Origin: Pseudopedobacter beijingensis
Lineage (GTDB): Bacteria; Bacteroidota; Bacteroidia; Sphingobacteriales; Sphingobacteriaceae
DNA: 64,000 nucleotides
Reading direction: 5' to 3'
Assembly: GCF_042678145.1 (NCBI RefSeq)
Contig: NZ_JBHUDG010000017.1
Span: forward strand, 62,001-126,000
Position 1 is the first letter of the stretch; each line of letters opens with the position of its first letter. A model generated the notes under the pieces. That model was given only the letters and a program-made list of their open reading frames with translations. It was not told where the DNA came from and did no database searches. Position numbers and translations under genes: made by a program. Shown here in pieces: positions 27,353 through 36,553 of the stretch.

Positions 27353-27440
27353 CAATAAAGGTAGGAGAGGCCATAAACTCTTCATCTCATACAAAATATA
27401 TATACGGCTGTCCCTATTTACTTTAGCGGGCAGCTTTTTT
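27353..27440 (+). ncRNA. Candidate small RNA ending in a free-standing terminator
   Basis: A possible promoter (TTTG at 27321, TAATTTG at 27342, 17-bp spacer, imperfect) is followed by about 85 nt without an ORF. It ends in hairpin GCTGTCC / GGGCAGC and six T residues (27406-27440). A GAGAG/CTCTT helix could form near its 5' end. No known family recognised; the promoter match is weak. Confidence 0.3.
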
Positions 27441-27925
27441 GTTTTGGATAGATGGGGAAGATGCTCCCTGAACAGAAATATTTATCTTAGACACTATAAT
27501 TAATACCCGGTTCTAAATTTTAAAGTCAAGGACTAGACCCAAGGCGTCTTTTGCTCTGCCTTTGTTACACAAAGGACTCTCCCAAGCAGGGGGGATTTAA
27601 TAGTTTAAGATAAAGGTTCGTTGAAGGGCAAGCTGTTCTTATAAAAGTGGTCAGGAGTGTTAAAAATTCCCATTTATTGACTAATATGGAGTGATGTTTT
27701 GGTGAAACCTCCAAAGATTACCACAAAGATAAGTGAAGCATTCTTAAAGCATCTCCAAAGTACCTCATAACGGAAGATGAACGAAGGATGCCCAATTGTA
27801 TATTAATCCTTCTCTATAGCAGATGTTTATTTCTATATTTTTCCAGATGTTGCATTAAACTTGCAGGATTATCTGTGTTTAGTTGTTAATAGAATTGTTC
27901 GATTCCTCCTGAAAAAGTTTATACT

Positions 27926-27958
27926 AAAAAGCCACACCCAAATAGAGTGTGGCTTTTT
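27926..27958 (-). terminator. Terminator of the minus-strand ompA-family gene
   Basis: Perfect 12-bp stem AAAAAGCCACAC / GTGTGGCTTTTT with a 9-nt loop, 26 bp past the stop codon on the minus strand. The A/T ends make it usable in both directions. Confidence 0.85.
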
Positions 27959-27983
27959 GCTTATTGTATGATGATGAATGAAT

Positions 27984-29288
27984 TTAATACAATGTAAATT
28001 CAACACGTCTGTTTTGCTGACGACCTTCGGCAGTTTTATTATCTGCAATAGGTTGGTTTGGTCCGTAACCTGTTGCTTCAATTCTGGATGGGTTAGCGCC
28101 TTTGCTTACCAGATAAGCTTTAATAGCTTCTGCTCTGTCTTTAGATAATTTTAAATTCAAGGCCATAGAACCTGTATTATCTGTATGACCAGCCAGTTTC
28201 AGACTAAAATCTTTCTCTACTAAAAGTGCAGCTACTTTATCTAGAGTAGCATAAGATGTAGATCTGATGGTTGATTTACCTAAATCAAATTCCAGATTTT
28301 TGATGGCTTCATCAACAACTCTACGGTCAGCTTCAGTAACCACTATTTTTTCCTTAATAATTTGAGTAGGTGTTTTTAATGGACATCCTGATCCATCTAC
28401 AACAGTATTAGCAGGTGTATTAGGACATTTATCAAATTTGTTAGCTACGCCATCACCGTCATCATCGGCCATGTCTTTAGCATAAACCTGACGATCTCTG
28501 GCAGCGTTTTGCTCAACTGTAGACAATGCTCTTCTTAAATCTTCACTTTCAGCCTCTGTACGTTTTCTTAAATCGGCAATGGGACTGTAATGAATTAATT
28601 GCGGATTGTTTCGGTTGCCTATTGCAAACTCTAGACCAGCATGTCCGTAAGCAAAATTATCGTACTTTCTGGTGTCCAGACCGTCAAAATTAGCAGATTT
28701 TACAAAGTTTACGTCATATCCTAAATCCAGGTTAATCCCCTTGGCGATACCAATTTTAAAGCCGGCACCTACAGGGATAAACCAATCTTCGGAGTAGCCT
28801 CTTGAGCCTGGTGCATTGGTTACTGTAGAATTAGAAGACATATAACCAGCTCCTGCTTTTAAGTAAGGAGAAAAATAACCATTTTCCTTATTCATACTAA
28901 AGTTAGCAAGTGTTAAGTTAGCAGTTAAAGCAGCAGACCACTCAATGTGAGATTTGAATTTTGAGTTAGGAATGTAAGAGTTGGTTGCAGCATTCCATTG
29001 TCTTATGCCTTCTACGTTACCAGCAAGGAAATCTGCCTGAAGACCAAATGCAGGAATAAACTGTTTTTTAATGTAACCCCCATAACCCCAATTCTCTGTT
29101 GGAGTTTCATAATCATTGTTAGCACCTCTGAATATAGTGTGAGAAGTTAATACACCACCATGGGCTCCAATAGACCACGTCCTGAAATTCTTGGTAGAAA
29201 ACCTATCCGTTTCGATAGGTGTAGTTTGTGAAAATGCTTGCGACAATCCGCAAATGGAGAGTAACAAAGCTAGTTTAGTTGTTTTCAT
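27984..29288 (-). CDS. OmpA-family outer membrane protein with TSP3 repeat
   Basis: Outer membrane porin-like protein tethering the membrane to peptidoglycan. It has a signal peptide (MKTTKLALLLSICGLSQAFS), an N-terminal beta-barrel (about 30-225), a coiled linker, a calcium-binding thrombospondin type 3 motif (DDDGDGVANKFDKCPNTP, about 280) and a C-terminal OmpA domain. The latter has AGHTDNTG, NLKLSKDRAEAIKAYL and GRQQNRRVEF, including the Asp and Arg that contact diaminopimelate. At 434 aa it is standard for Sphingobacteriaceae. It is transcribed alone, away from the adjacent sensor gene. Confidence 0.93.
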   Translation of the reverse strand: MKTTKLALLLSICGLSQAFSQTTPIETDRFSTKNFRTWSIGAHGGVLTSHTIFRGANNDYETPTENWGYGGYIKKQFIPAFGLQADFLAGNVEGIRQWNAATNSYIPNSKFKSHIEWSAALTANLTLANFSMNKENGYFSPYLKAGAGYMSSNSTVTNAPGSRGYSEDWFIPVGAGFKIGIAKGINLDLGYDVNFVKSANFDGLDTRKYDNFAYGHAGLEFAIGNRNNPQLIHYSPIADLRKRTEAESEDLRRALSTVEQNAARDRQVYAKDMADDDGDGVANKFDKCPNTPANTVVDGSGCPLKTPTQIIKEKIVVTEADRRVVDEAIKNLEFDLGKSTIRSTSYATLDKVAALLVEKDFSLKLAGHTDNTGSMALNLKLSKDRAEAIKAYLVSKGANPSRIEATGYGPNQPIADNKTAEGRQQNRRVEFTLY

Positions 29289-29681
29289 AGCATGTATAAT
29301 TTTATAACTACATTATTGCAGTTTACAGATTACTATGTGAATATTTTGCCAAAAAATAGTTGTATGTGTTTAAGTTATTGATATTGTGCTGTTTGTGGTT
29401 TTTTTGGAAGTGCCGTATGATTCGTTTTTTGTATAGTTAATAGGACAGTTAGGGGGGCCTGCATTTAGTGAAAGCTTAATGTTTGTTGGAAAAGTCTGCC
29501 TTGGTAAGAGGTGATTTTTCTGTTATAATTAACAAATGCAGAAAAGATGTAGGATAGGTAAATGTTTTAATTAAATGATGTTTATATGCAGGAAGCAATA
29601 GATTAATAAGGTAGAATTTTATTAAAGACTGAAATAAGCCAACATAATGATTATTTTTATGGCTATAACCAAAAGATAGAT
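29289..29681. other. Divergent 393-bp intergenic region between ompA-like gene and hybrid sensor
   Basis: It must hold promoters for both directions. On the minus strand CTATTTTTTG (complement of 29350-29359) resembles a -7 box with one extra T, about 55 nt before the ompA-like start. I see no clear box for the sensor gene and no RNA gene. Confidence 0.4.
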
Positions 29682-32600
29682 ATGAAGCGCCTGTTTTACT
29701 TATTGTTATTTTTGATATCCGGCCTAAACGTATTTTCGCAAACCTATTTTGATCATTATTCTGTATCAGATGGTTTGTCGCAAAGCACCGTTTTAACAAT
29801 ATGTAAAGATAACAGGGGTTTTATGTGGTTTGGTACCCGTGACGGACTCAATCGTTTTGATGGAAGAACATTTAAGCAATACCGTCATGATCCGGATAAT
29901 AAAAATACCATCTCAACAGACGATTATATCTACTCAATAGTAGAAGACTACGATAAAAAATTATGGATTGGCACACAAGATGGCTTGAATTATTATTCGC
30001 CCGAAACCGATTCATTCGAACGCATAGACAAAAAGACGGTTAAGCAAGCGGGGAATGATAAGTTTGCTATTCTAACTATTTGTGTTGCCAAAGACGGAAA
30101 GGTATGGTTTGGTACCAATAATGGTATCAGCTATATAGAAAATGCAAAATCAAGAGACTTTAAAAATATTTACAAAAAAGATGGACTGGCAGATAATGAA
30201 GTCTATTCAATTATTGAAGACTTAAAAGGAAATATCTGGGCCGGTACAACCAATGGACTCACAAGAATCACGTACGATAAACAAACCAAAAAATATATAT
30301 ATCAGAGTTTTAAAAACAATAAAGAAGACCCTACTAGTATTAGTGGTAACTACATCAAAACAATTTGTGAAGATAAAAAAGGTCGGATATGGATTGGTAC
30401 AGAGAAAAACGGAATCAGTATGTACGACGCTACTACCAATATCTTTAAACGTTACAATACTTTAAATAGCCGTTTAACAAACGATATTATCCGCAAAATT
30501 ATCTTTACAAAAGACGATAAAATGTGGGTAGGTACTATGGTAGGGGTAAATTTAATTAACCTCAAAACAGACAAGTTTGAGGTTTATAAACACGAGTTTG
30601 ATAACGACAAAAGTCTGAGCGATAATTCTATCAAAGATATTTATGAAGATGATCTGGGGTCCGTATGGATTGGTACCAATTTCGGAGGGATTAATGTAAC
30701 CCACAGAAATACATTGGTTTTTGATGTATTTAAGCACAACGATTTTAAGAATAGTATCAGTGGAAATATCATCAGCTCAATAATACAGGATAATAACGAA
30801 ATCTGGATAGGAACAGAAGGAACAGGTCTGGATAGATATAATAAATTGACCAAGACTTTCAGGTTTTACAATCATAATCCGGCAGATCCTGCCAGTATAG
30901 GATCAAATACTATAAAATCTATTTTTAAAGATTCAGAAGGATACGTCTGGGTAGGTTTATTTGAAAGAGGTTTGGAGCGGTTTGATCCCAAAACACAAAC
31001 ATTTAAACACTATCGTCCAAATCCTAACCATCCTAATTCTTTAAATCATGGCTATGTAAGTGCCGTGGCAGAAGATCAGGAAGGGAACATACTTATAGGT
31101 ACATCAAACAAAGGCCTAAATATTCTCGATAAAAAAACAGACCACTTTTCGTATATAACAGCTACCAGTCCGACAAAGAAATTGTCTAGCGATTATATTC
31201 GTAATATACTGGTAGATTCTAAAGGTAATACTTGGATAGGAACGGTTTATGGGCTGAACTTACTTAGAAAAAATGCAGCTGATTTTCAGAAGTTTTATAG
31301 GGGAGAGAATGGACTTACCTCAAATTATATTAATTGTATAGAAGAGGATCAGTTTGGTAATATCTGGATAGGAGCACACAAAGGGGGCTTAAGTATTTAT
31401 CAGGCAAAAGATAATAAGTTTAAAAACTATACCATAGAAGATGGATTAGTGAGTAATAACGTAGTGGGGATAAATTTTGATAACAATGGAAATATATGGG
31501 TAAGTACAGATAATGGACTGTCTAAACTTAATAGAAAAACGCAATCTTTTAAAAACTTTGATGTTAATGATGGTTTACCTAGTAATGAGTTTAGTGTCAA
31601 CTCAACTTTTAAAGATTCAGGTGGCAACCTGTATTTTGGTACCTATAATGGTCTGGTGTTTTTTGAACCTAATGATTTAACCTATAATGCTTATGCTCCA
31701 AAAATAGCTTTTACCAATCTTAAATTATTTAACAAAACGGTAGAAGTAAACGGTTCAGATGGTCTGTTAAAGAAAGATGTGTCTTTTGCTGAAAAAATAG
31801 TTTTTAAAGCCAGTCAGAACATTTTTTCATTAGATTTTGTGGCTTTCAATTACATCAATACCCAACGTAATAAATATGCCTATAAATTGGAAGGTTTTGA
31901 AAAAGAATGGAATTATGTAGATAATCCAACGGCGACTTATACCAATCTTCCGGCAGGGACTTATAAACTAGTAGTAAAAGCGGCAAATAATGATGGTGTT
32001 TGGACAAAACAACCGGCAGAAATAACCATTAAGGTATTACCGCCGTTATGGAAAACATGGTGGGCTTACCTCATTTATTTGGCAGGTTTTGTGGTTGTAT
32101 GGTTCCAAATAAATAAGTTTCTGCGAAAGCAACAGAAGCTGGAAACAGATCTTTATTACGAGCATATTAACAGCGAAAGGCAAAAAGAGCTGTATCAAAA
32201 CAAGCTGGACTTTTTTACAAAAATCTCTCATGAGATCAGAACTCCGCTAACATTGATTTTTGCACCTCTGGAGAAATTGATAGATTCTACCAAAAAAGAC
32301 AATGCCTTAAATAACCAATTGCGGAGCATTAAGAATAATACAGATAGACTATTAAGATTGATTAGCGAACTGTTAGATTTCAGAAAAATAGAAACCGGTA
32401 ATTTAAAATTGCAATTGTCTCTTGTAGATCTTGATGGTTTCTGTTCCGATATTTATGAATCCTTTAAATATCTGGCTTCCACGAAACATATTCATTTTGA
32501 GTACGAAGCATTAGCTAAACCTTATGCCCGGATAGACAAAAATCAAATGGAGAAAGTATTGTATAATTTATTGACTAATGCAATTAAGTATACAGACGAG

Positions 32601-33767
32601 GGAGGAACTGTTAAATTACGTTTGCGTACTCAGAATAATAGGGTATTGATTGATGTTGAGGATAATGGTGTGGGTATTTTAGAGCAGGATCAGGAAAATA
32701 TATTCAGCAATTTTTATCAAAGTAAGAACGAAAATGGACATATAGTAGGTTGGGGAATAGGCTTAGCGCTGGTGAAGAATATAGTAGAACTGCACCACGG
32801 CGAAATTAGTTTACAAAGTATCCAAAGAACCGAGGAAACTCCGGGATTTGCCCGTTTTACATTGAGTTTAGCTGCCGTAGAAGTAGACGAGGAAACTCTA
32901 GAAGCGTTAGAAAATGAAGAGCATACTCCGTATGGAGTGGTAGAGCCTGAGCAAGCTGTAGAGCAAGTAGACGAACAACTTGTATTAGAAGAAAAAAGAG
33001 ATAAAAAACATTCGATATTAATTGTAGAAGATAATACCGAGCTCAGAAACTTTCTGGTACAATCACTGATTGATAAATACCATATTTATGAAGCACAGGA
33101 TGGAGAAGAAGGCTTAGAATCTGCATTGAAAAATATTCCTGATTTAATTATATCAGATGTAACCATGCCTAATATGGACGGTTTCGAGTTCTGCTCAAAA
33201 GTGAAAACTAACGAATCAACCAATCATATTCCGGTTATTATGTTAACGGCTATGGCGTCGCACCTGCATCAGGTAGATGGTTTACAGGCAGGAGCAAATG
33301 TGTACATCACCAAACCATTTAGTTTGCAGTTACTAGAGTTGCATGTGAATAACCTGCTCAGATCTGCTGACGCACTAAGGGAGAAACTAAGTCGTAAGAT
33401 TATGCTGATGCCGAGGGATATTGAATTGGAAAATCCGGAAGAAAAATTCTTGCAAAAACTGGTTTCTCTGGTAGAAAAGTACATGGAAGATTCGGAATTT
33501 AATGTGTCTGTATTGGTAGATGAGATAGGAATGAGTCAGACAGCACTCTATAAAAAATTAAAGGCATTGACCGGAATGACCATCACCGACTTTATAAAAT
33601 CTATCAGGCTGAAACGAGCGGCACAATTGCTGAAACAAAAGAAAATAAATATAGCAGAAGTAGCTTATTCTGTAGGTTTTAATGACCGTAAATATTTTAG
33701 TAAAGAATTCAGAAAACAGTTTGGTAAATCTCCTACAGAGTATATGGAAGAAGAGGGAGATTCCTAA
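29682..33767 (+). CDS. Hybrid two-component system sensor-regulator (HTCS), likely for chondroitin sulfate
   Basis: One-protein sensor and transcription activator. It has a signal peptide, a periplasmic beta-propeller of about 14 reg_prop repeats (WIGTxxGL motifs, 30-680), a Y_Y_Y domain (about 690-770) and one membrane segment (about 790-810). The cytoplasmic part has HisKA with FTKISHEIRTPL (His850), an HATPase with NLLTNAIKYTDEGG, a receiver with phospho-acceptor Asp1159 in SDVTMPNMDG and TKPF, and an AraC-type helix-turn-helix at the C-terminus. At 1361 aa it is normal length. In Bacteroides such proteins bind lyase-generated disaccharides in the periplasm. Placement upstream of the chondroitinase operon makes those genes its likely target. 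Confidence 0.95.
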   Translation: MKRLFYLLLFLISGLNVFSQTYFDHYSVSDGLSQSTVLTICKDNRGFMWFGTRDGLNRFDGRTFKQYRHDPDNKNTISTDDYIYSIVEDYDKKLWIGTQDGLNYYSPETDSFERIDKKTVKQAGNDKFAILTICVAKDGKVWFGTNNGISYIENAKSRDFKNIYKKDGLADNEVYSIIEDLKGNIWAGTTNGLTRITYDKQTKKYIYQSFKNNKEDPTSISGNYIKTICEDKKGRIWIGTEKNGISMYDATTNIFKRYNTLNSRLTNDIIRKIIFTKDDKMWVGTMVGVNLINLKTDKFEVYKHEFDNDKSLSDNSIKDIYEDDLGSVWIGTNFGGINVTHRNTLVFDVFKHNDFKNSISGNIISSIIQDNNEIWIGTEGTGLDRYNKLTKTFRFYNHNPADPASIGSNTIKSIFKDSEGYVWVGLFERGLERFDPKTQTFKHYRPNPNHPNSLNHGYVSAVAEDQEGNILIGTSNKGLNILDKKTDHFSYITATSPTKKLSSDYIRNILVDSKGNTWIGTVYGLNLLRKNAADFQKFYRGENGLTSNYINCIEEDQFGNIWIGAHKGGLSIYQAKDNKFKNYTIEDGLVSNNVVGINFDNNGNIWVSTDNGLSKLNRKTQSFKNFDVNDGLPSNEFSVNSTFKDSGGNLYFGTYNGLVFFEPNDLTYNAYAPKIAFTNLKLFNKTVEVNGSDGLLKKDVSFAEKIVFKASQNIFSLDFVAFNYINTQRNKYAYKLEGFEKEWNYVDNPTATYTNLPAGTYKLVVKAANNDGVWTKQPAEITIKVLPPLWKTWWAYLIYLAGFVVVWFQINKFLRKQQKLETDLYYEHINSERQKELYQNKLDFFTKISHEIRTPLTLIFAPLEKLIDSTKKDNALNNQLRSIKNNTDRLLRLISELLDFRKIETGNLKLQLSLVDLDGFCSDIYESFKYLASTKHIHFEYEALAKPYARIDKNQMEKVLYNLLTNAIKYTDEGGTVKLRLRTQNNRVLIDVEDNGVGILEQDQENIFSNFYQSKNENGHIVGWGIGLALVKNIVELHHGEISLQSIQRTEETPGFARFTLSLAAVEVDEETLEALENEEHTPYGVVEPEQAVEQVDEQLVLEEKRDKKHSILIVEDNTELRNFLVQSLIDKYHIYEAQDGEEGLESALKNIPDLIISDVTMPNMDGFEFCSKVKTNESTNHIPVIMLTAMASHLHQVDGLQAGANVYITKPFSLQLLELHVNNLLRSADALREKLSRKIMLMPRDIELENPEEKFLQKLVSLVEKYMEDSEFNVSVLVDEIGMSQTALYKKLKALTGMTITDFIKSIRLKRAAQLLKQKKINIAEVAYSVGFNDRKYFSKEFRKQFGKSPTEYMEEEGDS

Positions 33768-33806
33768 TTTTGTTTGGTACAAATCCAGGAGAATCCCTCT
33801 TTTTTA
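33752..33806 (+). terminator. Terminator overlapping the end of the hybrid sensor gene
   Basis: AGAGGGA at 33752-33758 (inside the last codons) pairs with TCCCTCT at 33794-33800, with an inner TTCC/GGAG helix, followed by TTTTTATTT. It separates the sensor from the convergent EEP gene. Confidence 0.7.
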
Positions 33807-33820
33807 TTTCAAATAGATGT

Positions 33821-34843
33821 TTAATCTACAGTAAAAGTAGCCAGAACAGCCATGTGGTCTGTGGGCCAGCCATTAATGGGGAGTATAATTTTGTCTTTAG
33901 AAAGTTTGGGAACAACCTTATTGAAAGCAATAGATTCTTCAGGGCCTACTAATACTATATCCTTAAGTTTTACAAAAGGCAGGGGGGAGAAGAAAATATA
34001 ATCAATTCTGTCCCGGTCATCAGAAGTTGGGGCCCAAACCAGTTTTTTAAATTCTACATCAGGATTAAAAACCGGAAAGGTAATTCCGGGATAATTAATG
34101 GCATCCGGGTACTTTAATCGGTAAGCATCAGTAAAACCGGCATTTTCCAGAAGAGAGGTAACAGGCCAATGTACCGCTACTTTTCTGTCGTAAAGATGTT
34201 TGGCATTTGTAGTCCAGTCTTTGTGAGAAGGTTCGTTAAAATCGCCACCCAATATTACCAGATTGCCATTCTTTATCTCTCTTTTTGCATCATCAATAAA
34301 TAAAGCAATAGCTGTTTCACGCATAGACTTGGCATTGTCAGCTAAAATAGAATCTGCATTGACTACGGGTTTAGCTAGCTTTTTCCAGGTAGATCCGTCA
34401 TAACCTCTGGATAAGTAATTGGCAGCATGTTTATAGTCCAGATGAGCCGTGTATACCGCAATGGTTCTTCCCTTAAAATCAACTTTGGCTTTATAGAGAG
34501 AACCTTTATCGTCTTTTTCTGGGAAAATTGTTTCGGTAGAAATAATAGGAAACCTGGATAAGATACCGGAATCATAACTATAAAAAGAATAGAATGTTTT
34601 ACCTTTTTGGGCAAGGGCTTCTACTATACGGTCGTTAAAACGGGTATGGTTATAATTCCGAACTTCGCTGAAAGTTACGATATCAGCCTCGAGGCGTAAA
34701 ATCTCATCAACAATCATATCAAAGCCGTTTTCTATTATAGAACCTTCCTGCCATATATTAAACTGTAAAACTTTAAGTTCTTTGTCTTTAGCGCTAACCA
34801 TAGAAAAGCATAGGCATAAAATCAGTAAAAGTCTGTATTTCAT
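33821..34843 (-). CDS. Secreted EEP (DNase-I-like) family hydrolase in the chondroitin locus
   Basis: Predicted exported phosphoesterase: signal peptide MKYRLLLILCLCFSMVSA, then the EEP motif set with Asn in VLQFNIWQEG, Glu in VTFSEVRNY, His in YTAHLDY, GGDFN, DRIDYIF and a final PTDHMAV. At 340 aa it is larger than the EEP enzyme at 5009. It is a member of a superfamily that includes nucleases and lipid phosphodiesterases, and nothing in the sequence settles the substrate. It is encoded opposite to the sensor and the lyase operon, diverging from the first sulfatase, so it could share a control region with it. Confidence 0.85.
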   Translation of the reverse strand: MKYRLLLILCLCFSMVSAKDKELKVLQFNIWQEGSIIENGFDMIVDEILRLEADIVTFSEVRNYNHTRFNDRIVEALAQKGKTFYSFYSYDSGILSRFPIISTETIFPEKDDKGSLYKAKVDFKGRTIAVYTAHLDYKHAANYLSRGYDGSTWKKLAKPVVNADSILADNAKSMRETAIALFIDDAKREIKNGNLVILGGDFNEPSHKDWTTNAKHLYDRKVAVHWPVTSLLENAGFTDAYRLKYPDAINYPGITFPVFNPDVEFKKLVWAPTSDDRDRIDYIFFSPLPFVKLKDIVLVGPEESIAFNKVVPKLSKDKIILPINGWPTDHMAVLATFTVD

Positions 34844-34885
34844 AAATTAAACGGGTTTATATTCAAATGAAAAATATCCAAAAGA

Positions 34886-34915
34886 CTTTTATCAGTCAAT
34901 AATATCAGATAAAAG
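34886..34915. promoter_or_regulatory. Inverted repeat between EEP and sulfatase genes
   Basis: CTTTTATC (34886-34893) and GATAAAAG (34908-34915) form perfect 8-bp arms with a 14-bp spacer in the 185-bp divergent control region. It may be a regulator site or a hairpin; no known motif. Confidence 0.35.
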
Positions 34916-35028
34916 AATAGAAACTACCCCTAATTCAACCAATTTTTCTCCCTTATTTCGGTCAAATACCAGAATATTTGAAAATAAAACCAGATAAACA
35001 CAGGATCTGGGTAAACCTATTTTAAGAA

Positions 35029-36552
35029 ATGATACAGATGAAAAGGATTGTTCAGCTATTTATCTTCTTGTTTTGTACAACATTGTTTGCACAGCAGAAG
35101 CCTAATATTGTTTTAATATATGCAGATGATTTGGGTTTTGGTGATGTAAGCTGTTATGGTGCTACAAAAGTGAAAACGCCAAATATAGATGCATTGGCCA
35201 AAAAAGGATTAAAGTTTAATCAAGCCTATGCAACTTCATCAACCTGTACACCTTCGCGCTTTTCTTTGTTGACAGGGAAATATGCATGGCGAAAATCTGG
35301 AACAAACATAGCTCCGGGAGATGCATCATTAATTATTCCTACCAACATAACAACACTTCCCGGTATGTTGAAAGCATCGGGTTATAAAACTGCCGCCATA
35401 GGAAAATGGCATTTGGGTTTAGGAGGAAAAGAAGGACCTAACTGGAACGGTGAAATAAAAAAAGGACCACTAGATATAGGTTTTGACTATTGTTTTGTAA
35501 TTCCTGCAACAGCAGATAGAGTGCCTACAGTGTATCTGGAAAATAAACATATTGTGAATCTGGACTCTAAAGATCCTATTCTGGTAAGCTATCATCAAAA
35601 AGTAGGTAATGAACCAACAGGAGCAGAAAACCCAGAACTGCTAAAAATGAAATTGAGTGAAGGCCACGCACAAACAATTGTAAATGGAATCAGTCGGATT
35701 GGTTACATGTCCGGAGGGCATTCCGCCAGATGGAAAGACGAAGATTTAGCTGTAGATATTACCCGTAAATCTATCAGTTTTATTGAGGAAAATAAAAATA
35801 AGCCATTCTTTTTATATCTGGCAACCAATGATATTCATGTTCCTCGTTCTCCAAATACAATGTTTGTAGGGAAAAGCGGATTAGGACCTCGTGGTGATGT
35901 GATTTTACAGCTAGACTGGACGGTAGGGCAGATTATGAAAACTCTGGATAGTTTGCAACTCTCAGAAAATACGTTGGTTATATTCAGTAGTGATAACGGG
36001 CCTGTTTTAGACGATGGTTATGTCGATTTTGCTAACGAAATGTTGAACGGACATAAACCTGCAGGTATTTACAGAGGAGGTAAATATAGTGCTTTTGATG
36101 CGGGAACCCGTGTTCCTTTTATCGCCTCGTGGCCCGGTGCTATTGGTGCCGGTGTGTCAGAAGCTAAGCTAAGTCAGGTAGATTTATACCATTCACTGGC
36201 TCAATTGGTAGCATACCCGCTTAAAAAAGAAGATGCTCCGGATAGTTTTAATCAACTACCAGCTTTAATGGGAAAAGATAAAAAGGGAAGAGCATACATC
36301 ATTCAACACGCACTAAACGGAACGTTGTCCTATATCAAAGGTGACTGGAAATATATAGAGCCTGGTAAAGGGCCTAAAATACAGGCTGTAACCCACATAG
36401 AGCTGGGCAATTCAGATCAACCTCAGTTATACGACATGAAAAAGGATCCAACGGAAAGTAAAAACCTTTCTTTAAAAAATGTAAAGAAAGTGCAGGAAAT
36501 GGCGAGAGAACTGAATAAAATTAAAAACAACCAGGAGAGCAGATTTTTATAG
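35029..36552 (+). CDS. S1-family sulfatase, probably acting on chondroitin/dermatan sulfate
   Basis: Periplasmic sulfatase: signal peptide (better from Met4 at 35038), metal ligands in YADDLGFGDV, and the formylglycine motif CTPSR with Cys73. Later motifs are AIGKWHLGL and SSDNGPV with the conserved Asp-Asn. It needs formylglycine maturation by an enzyme encoded elsewhere. At 507 aa and next to chondroitin lyases it probably removes a GalNAc sulfate group from lyase products. Similarity to the S1_15-like 6-O-sulfatase group is my impression only. First gene of a five-gene operon; next gene 1 bp away. Confidence 0.9.
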   Translation: MIQMKRIVQLFIFLFCTTLFAQQKPNIVLIYADDLGFGDVSCYGATKVKTPNIDALAKKGLKFNQAYATSSTCTPSRFSLLTGKYAWRKSGTNIAPGDASLIIPTNITTLPGMLKASGYKTAAIGKWHLGLGGKEGPNWNGEIKKGPLDIGFDYCFVIPATADRVPTVYLENKHIVNLDSKDPILVSYHQKVGNEPTGAENPELLKMKLSEGHAQTIVNGISRIGYMSGGHSARWKDEDLAVDITRKSISFIEENKNKPFFLYLATNDIHVPRSPNTMFVGKSGLGPRGDVILQLDWTVGQIMKTLDSLQLSENTLVIFSSDNGPVLDDGYVDFANEMLNGHKPAGIYRGGKYSAFDAGTRVPFIASWPGAIGAGVSEAKLSQVDLYHSLAQLVAYPLKKEDAPDSFNQLPALMGKDKKGRAYIIQHALNGTLSYIKGDWKYIEPGKGPKIQAVTHIELGNSDQPQLYDMKKDPTESKNLSLKNVKKVQEMARELNKIKNNQESRFL

Positions 36553-36553
36553 T

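Larger units (their letters stand above)
27193..27983. other. 791-bp intergenic region with terminators and a possible small RNA
   Basis: No convincing protein gene. It contains the terminator of the receptor-lipoprotein operon (27221-27253), a second free-standing terminator hairpin (27406-27440) that may end a small RNA, and the terminator of the minus-strand ompA gene (27926-27958). The stretch 27450-27920 shows no structure I can assign. Confidence 0.5.

Noticed and set aside
29476..29799. A 107-codon minus-strand frame covering the start of the hybrid sensor
   Set aside because: Overlaps the sensor signal peptide and shows no conserved features.
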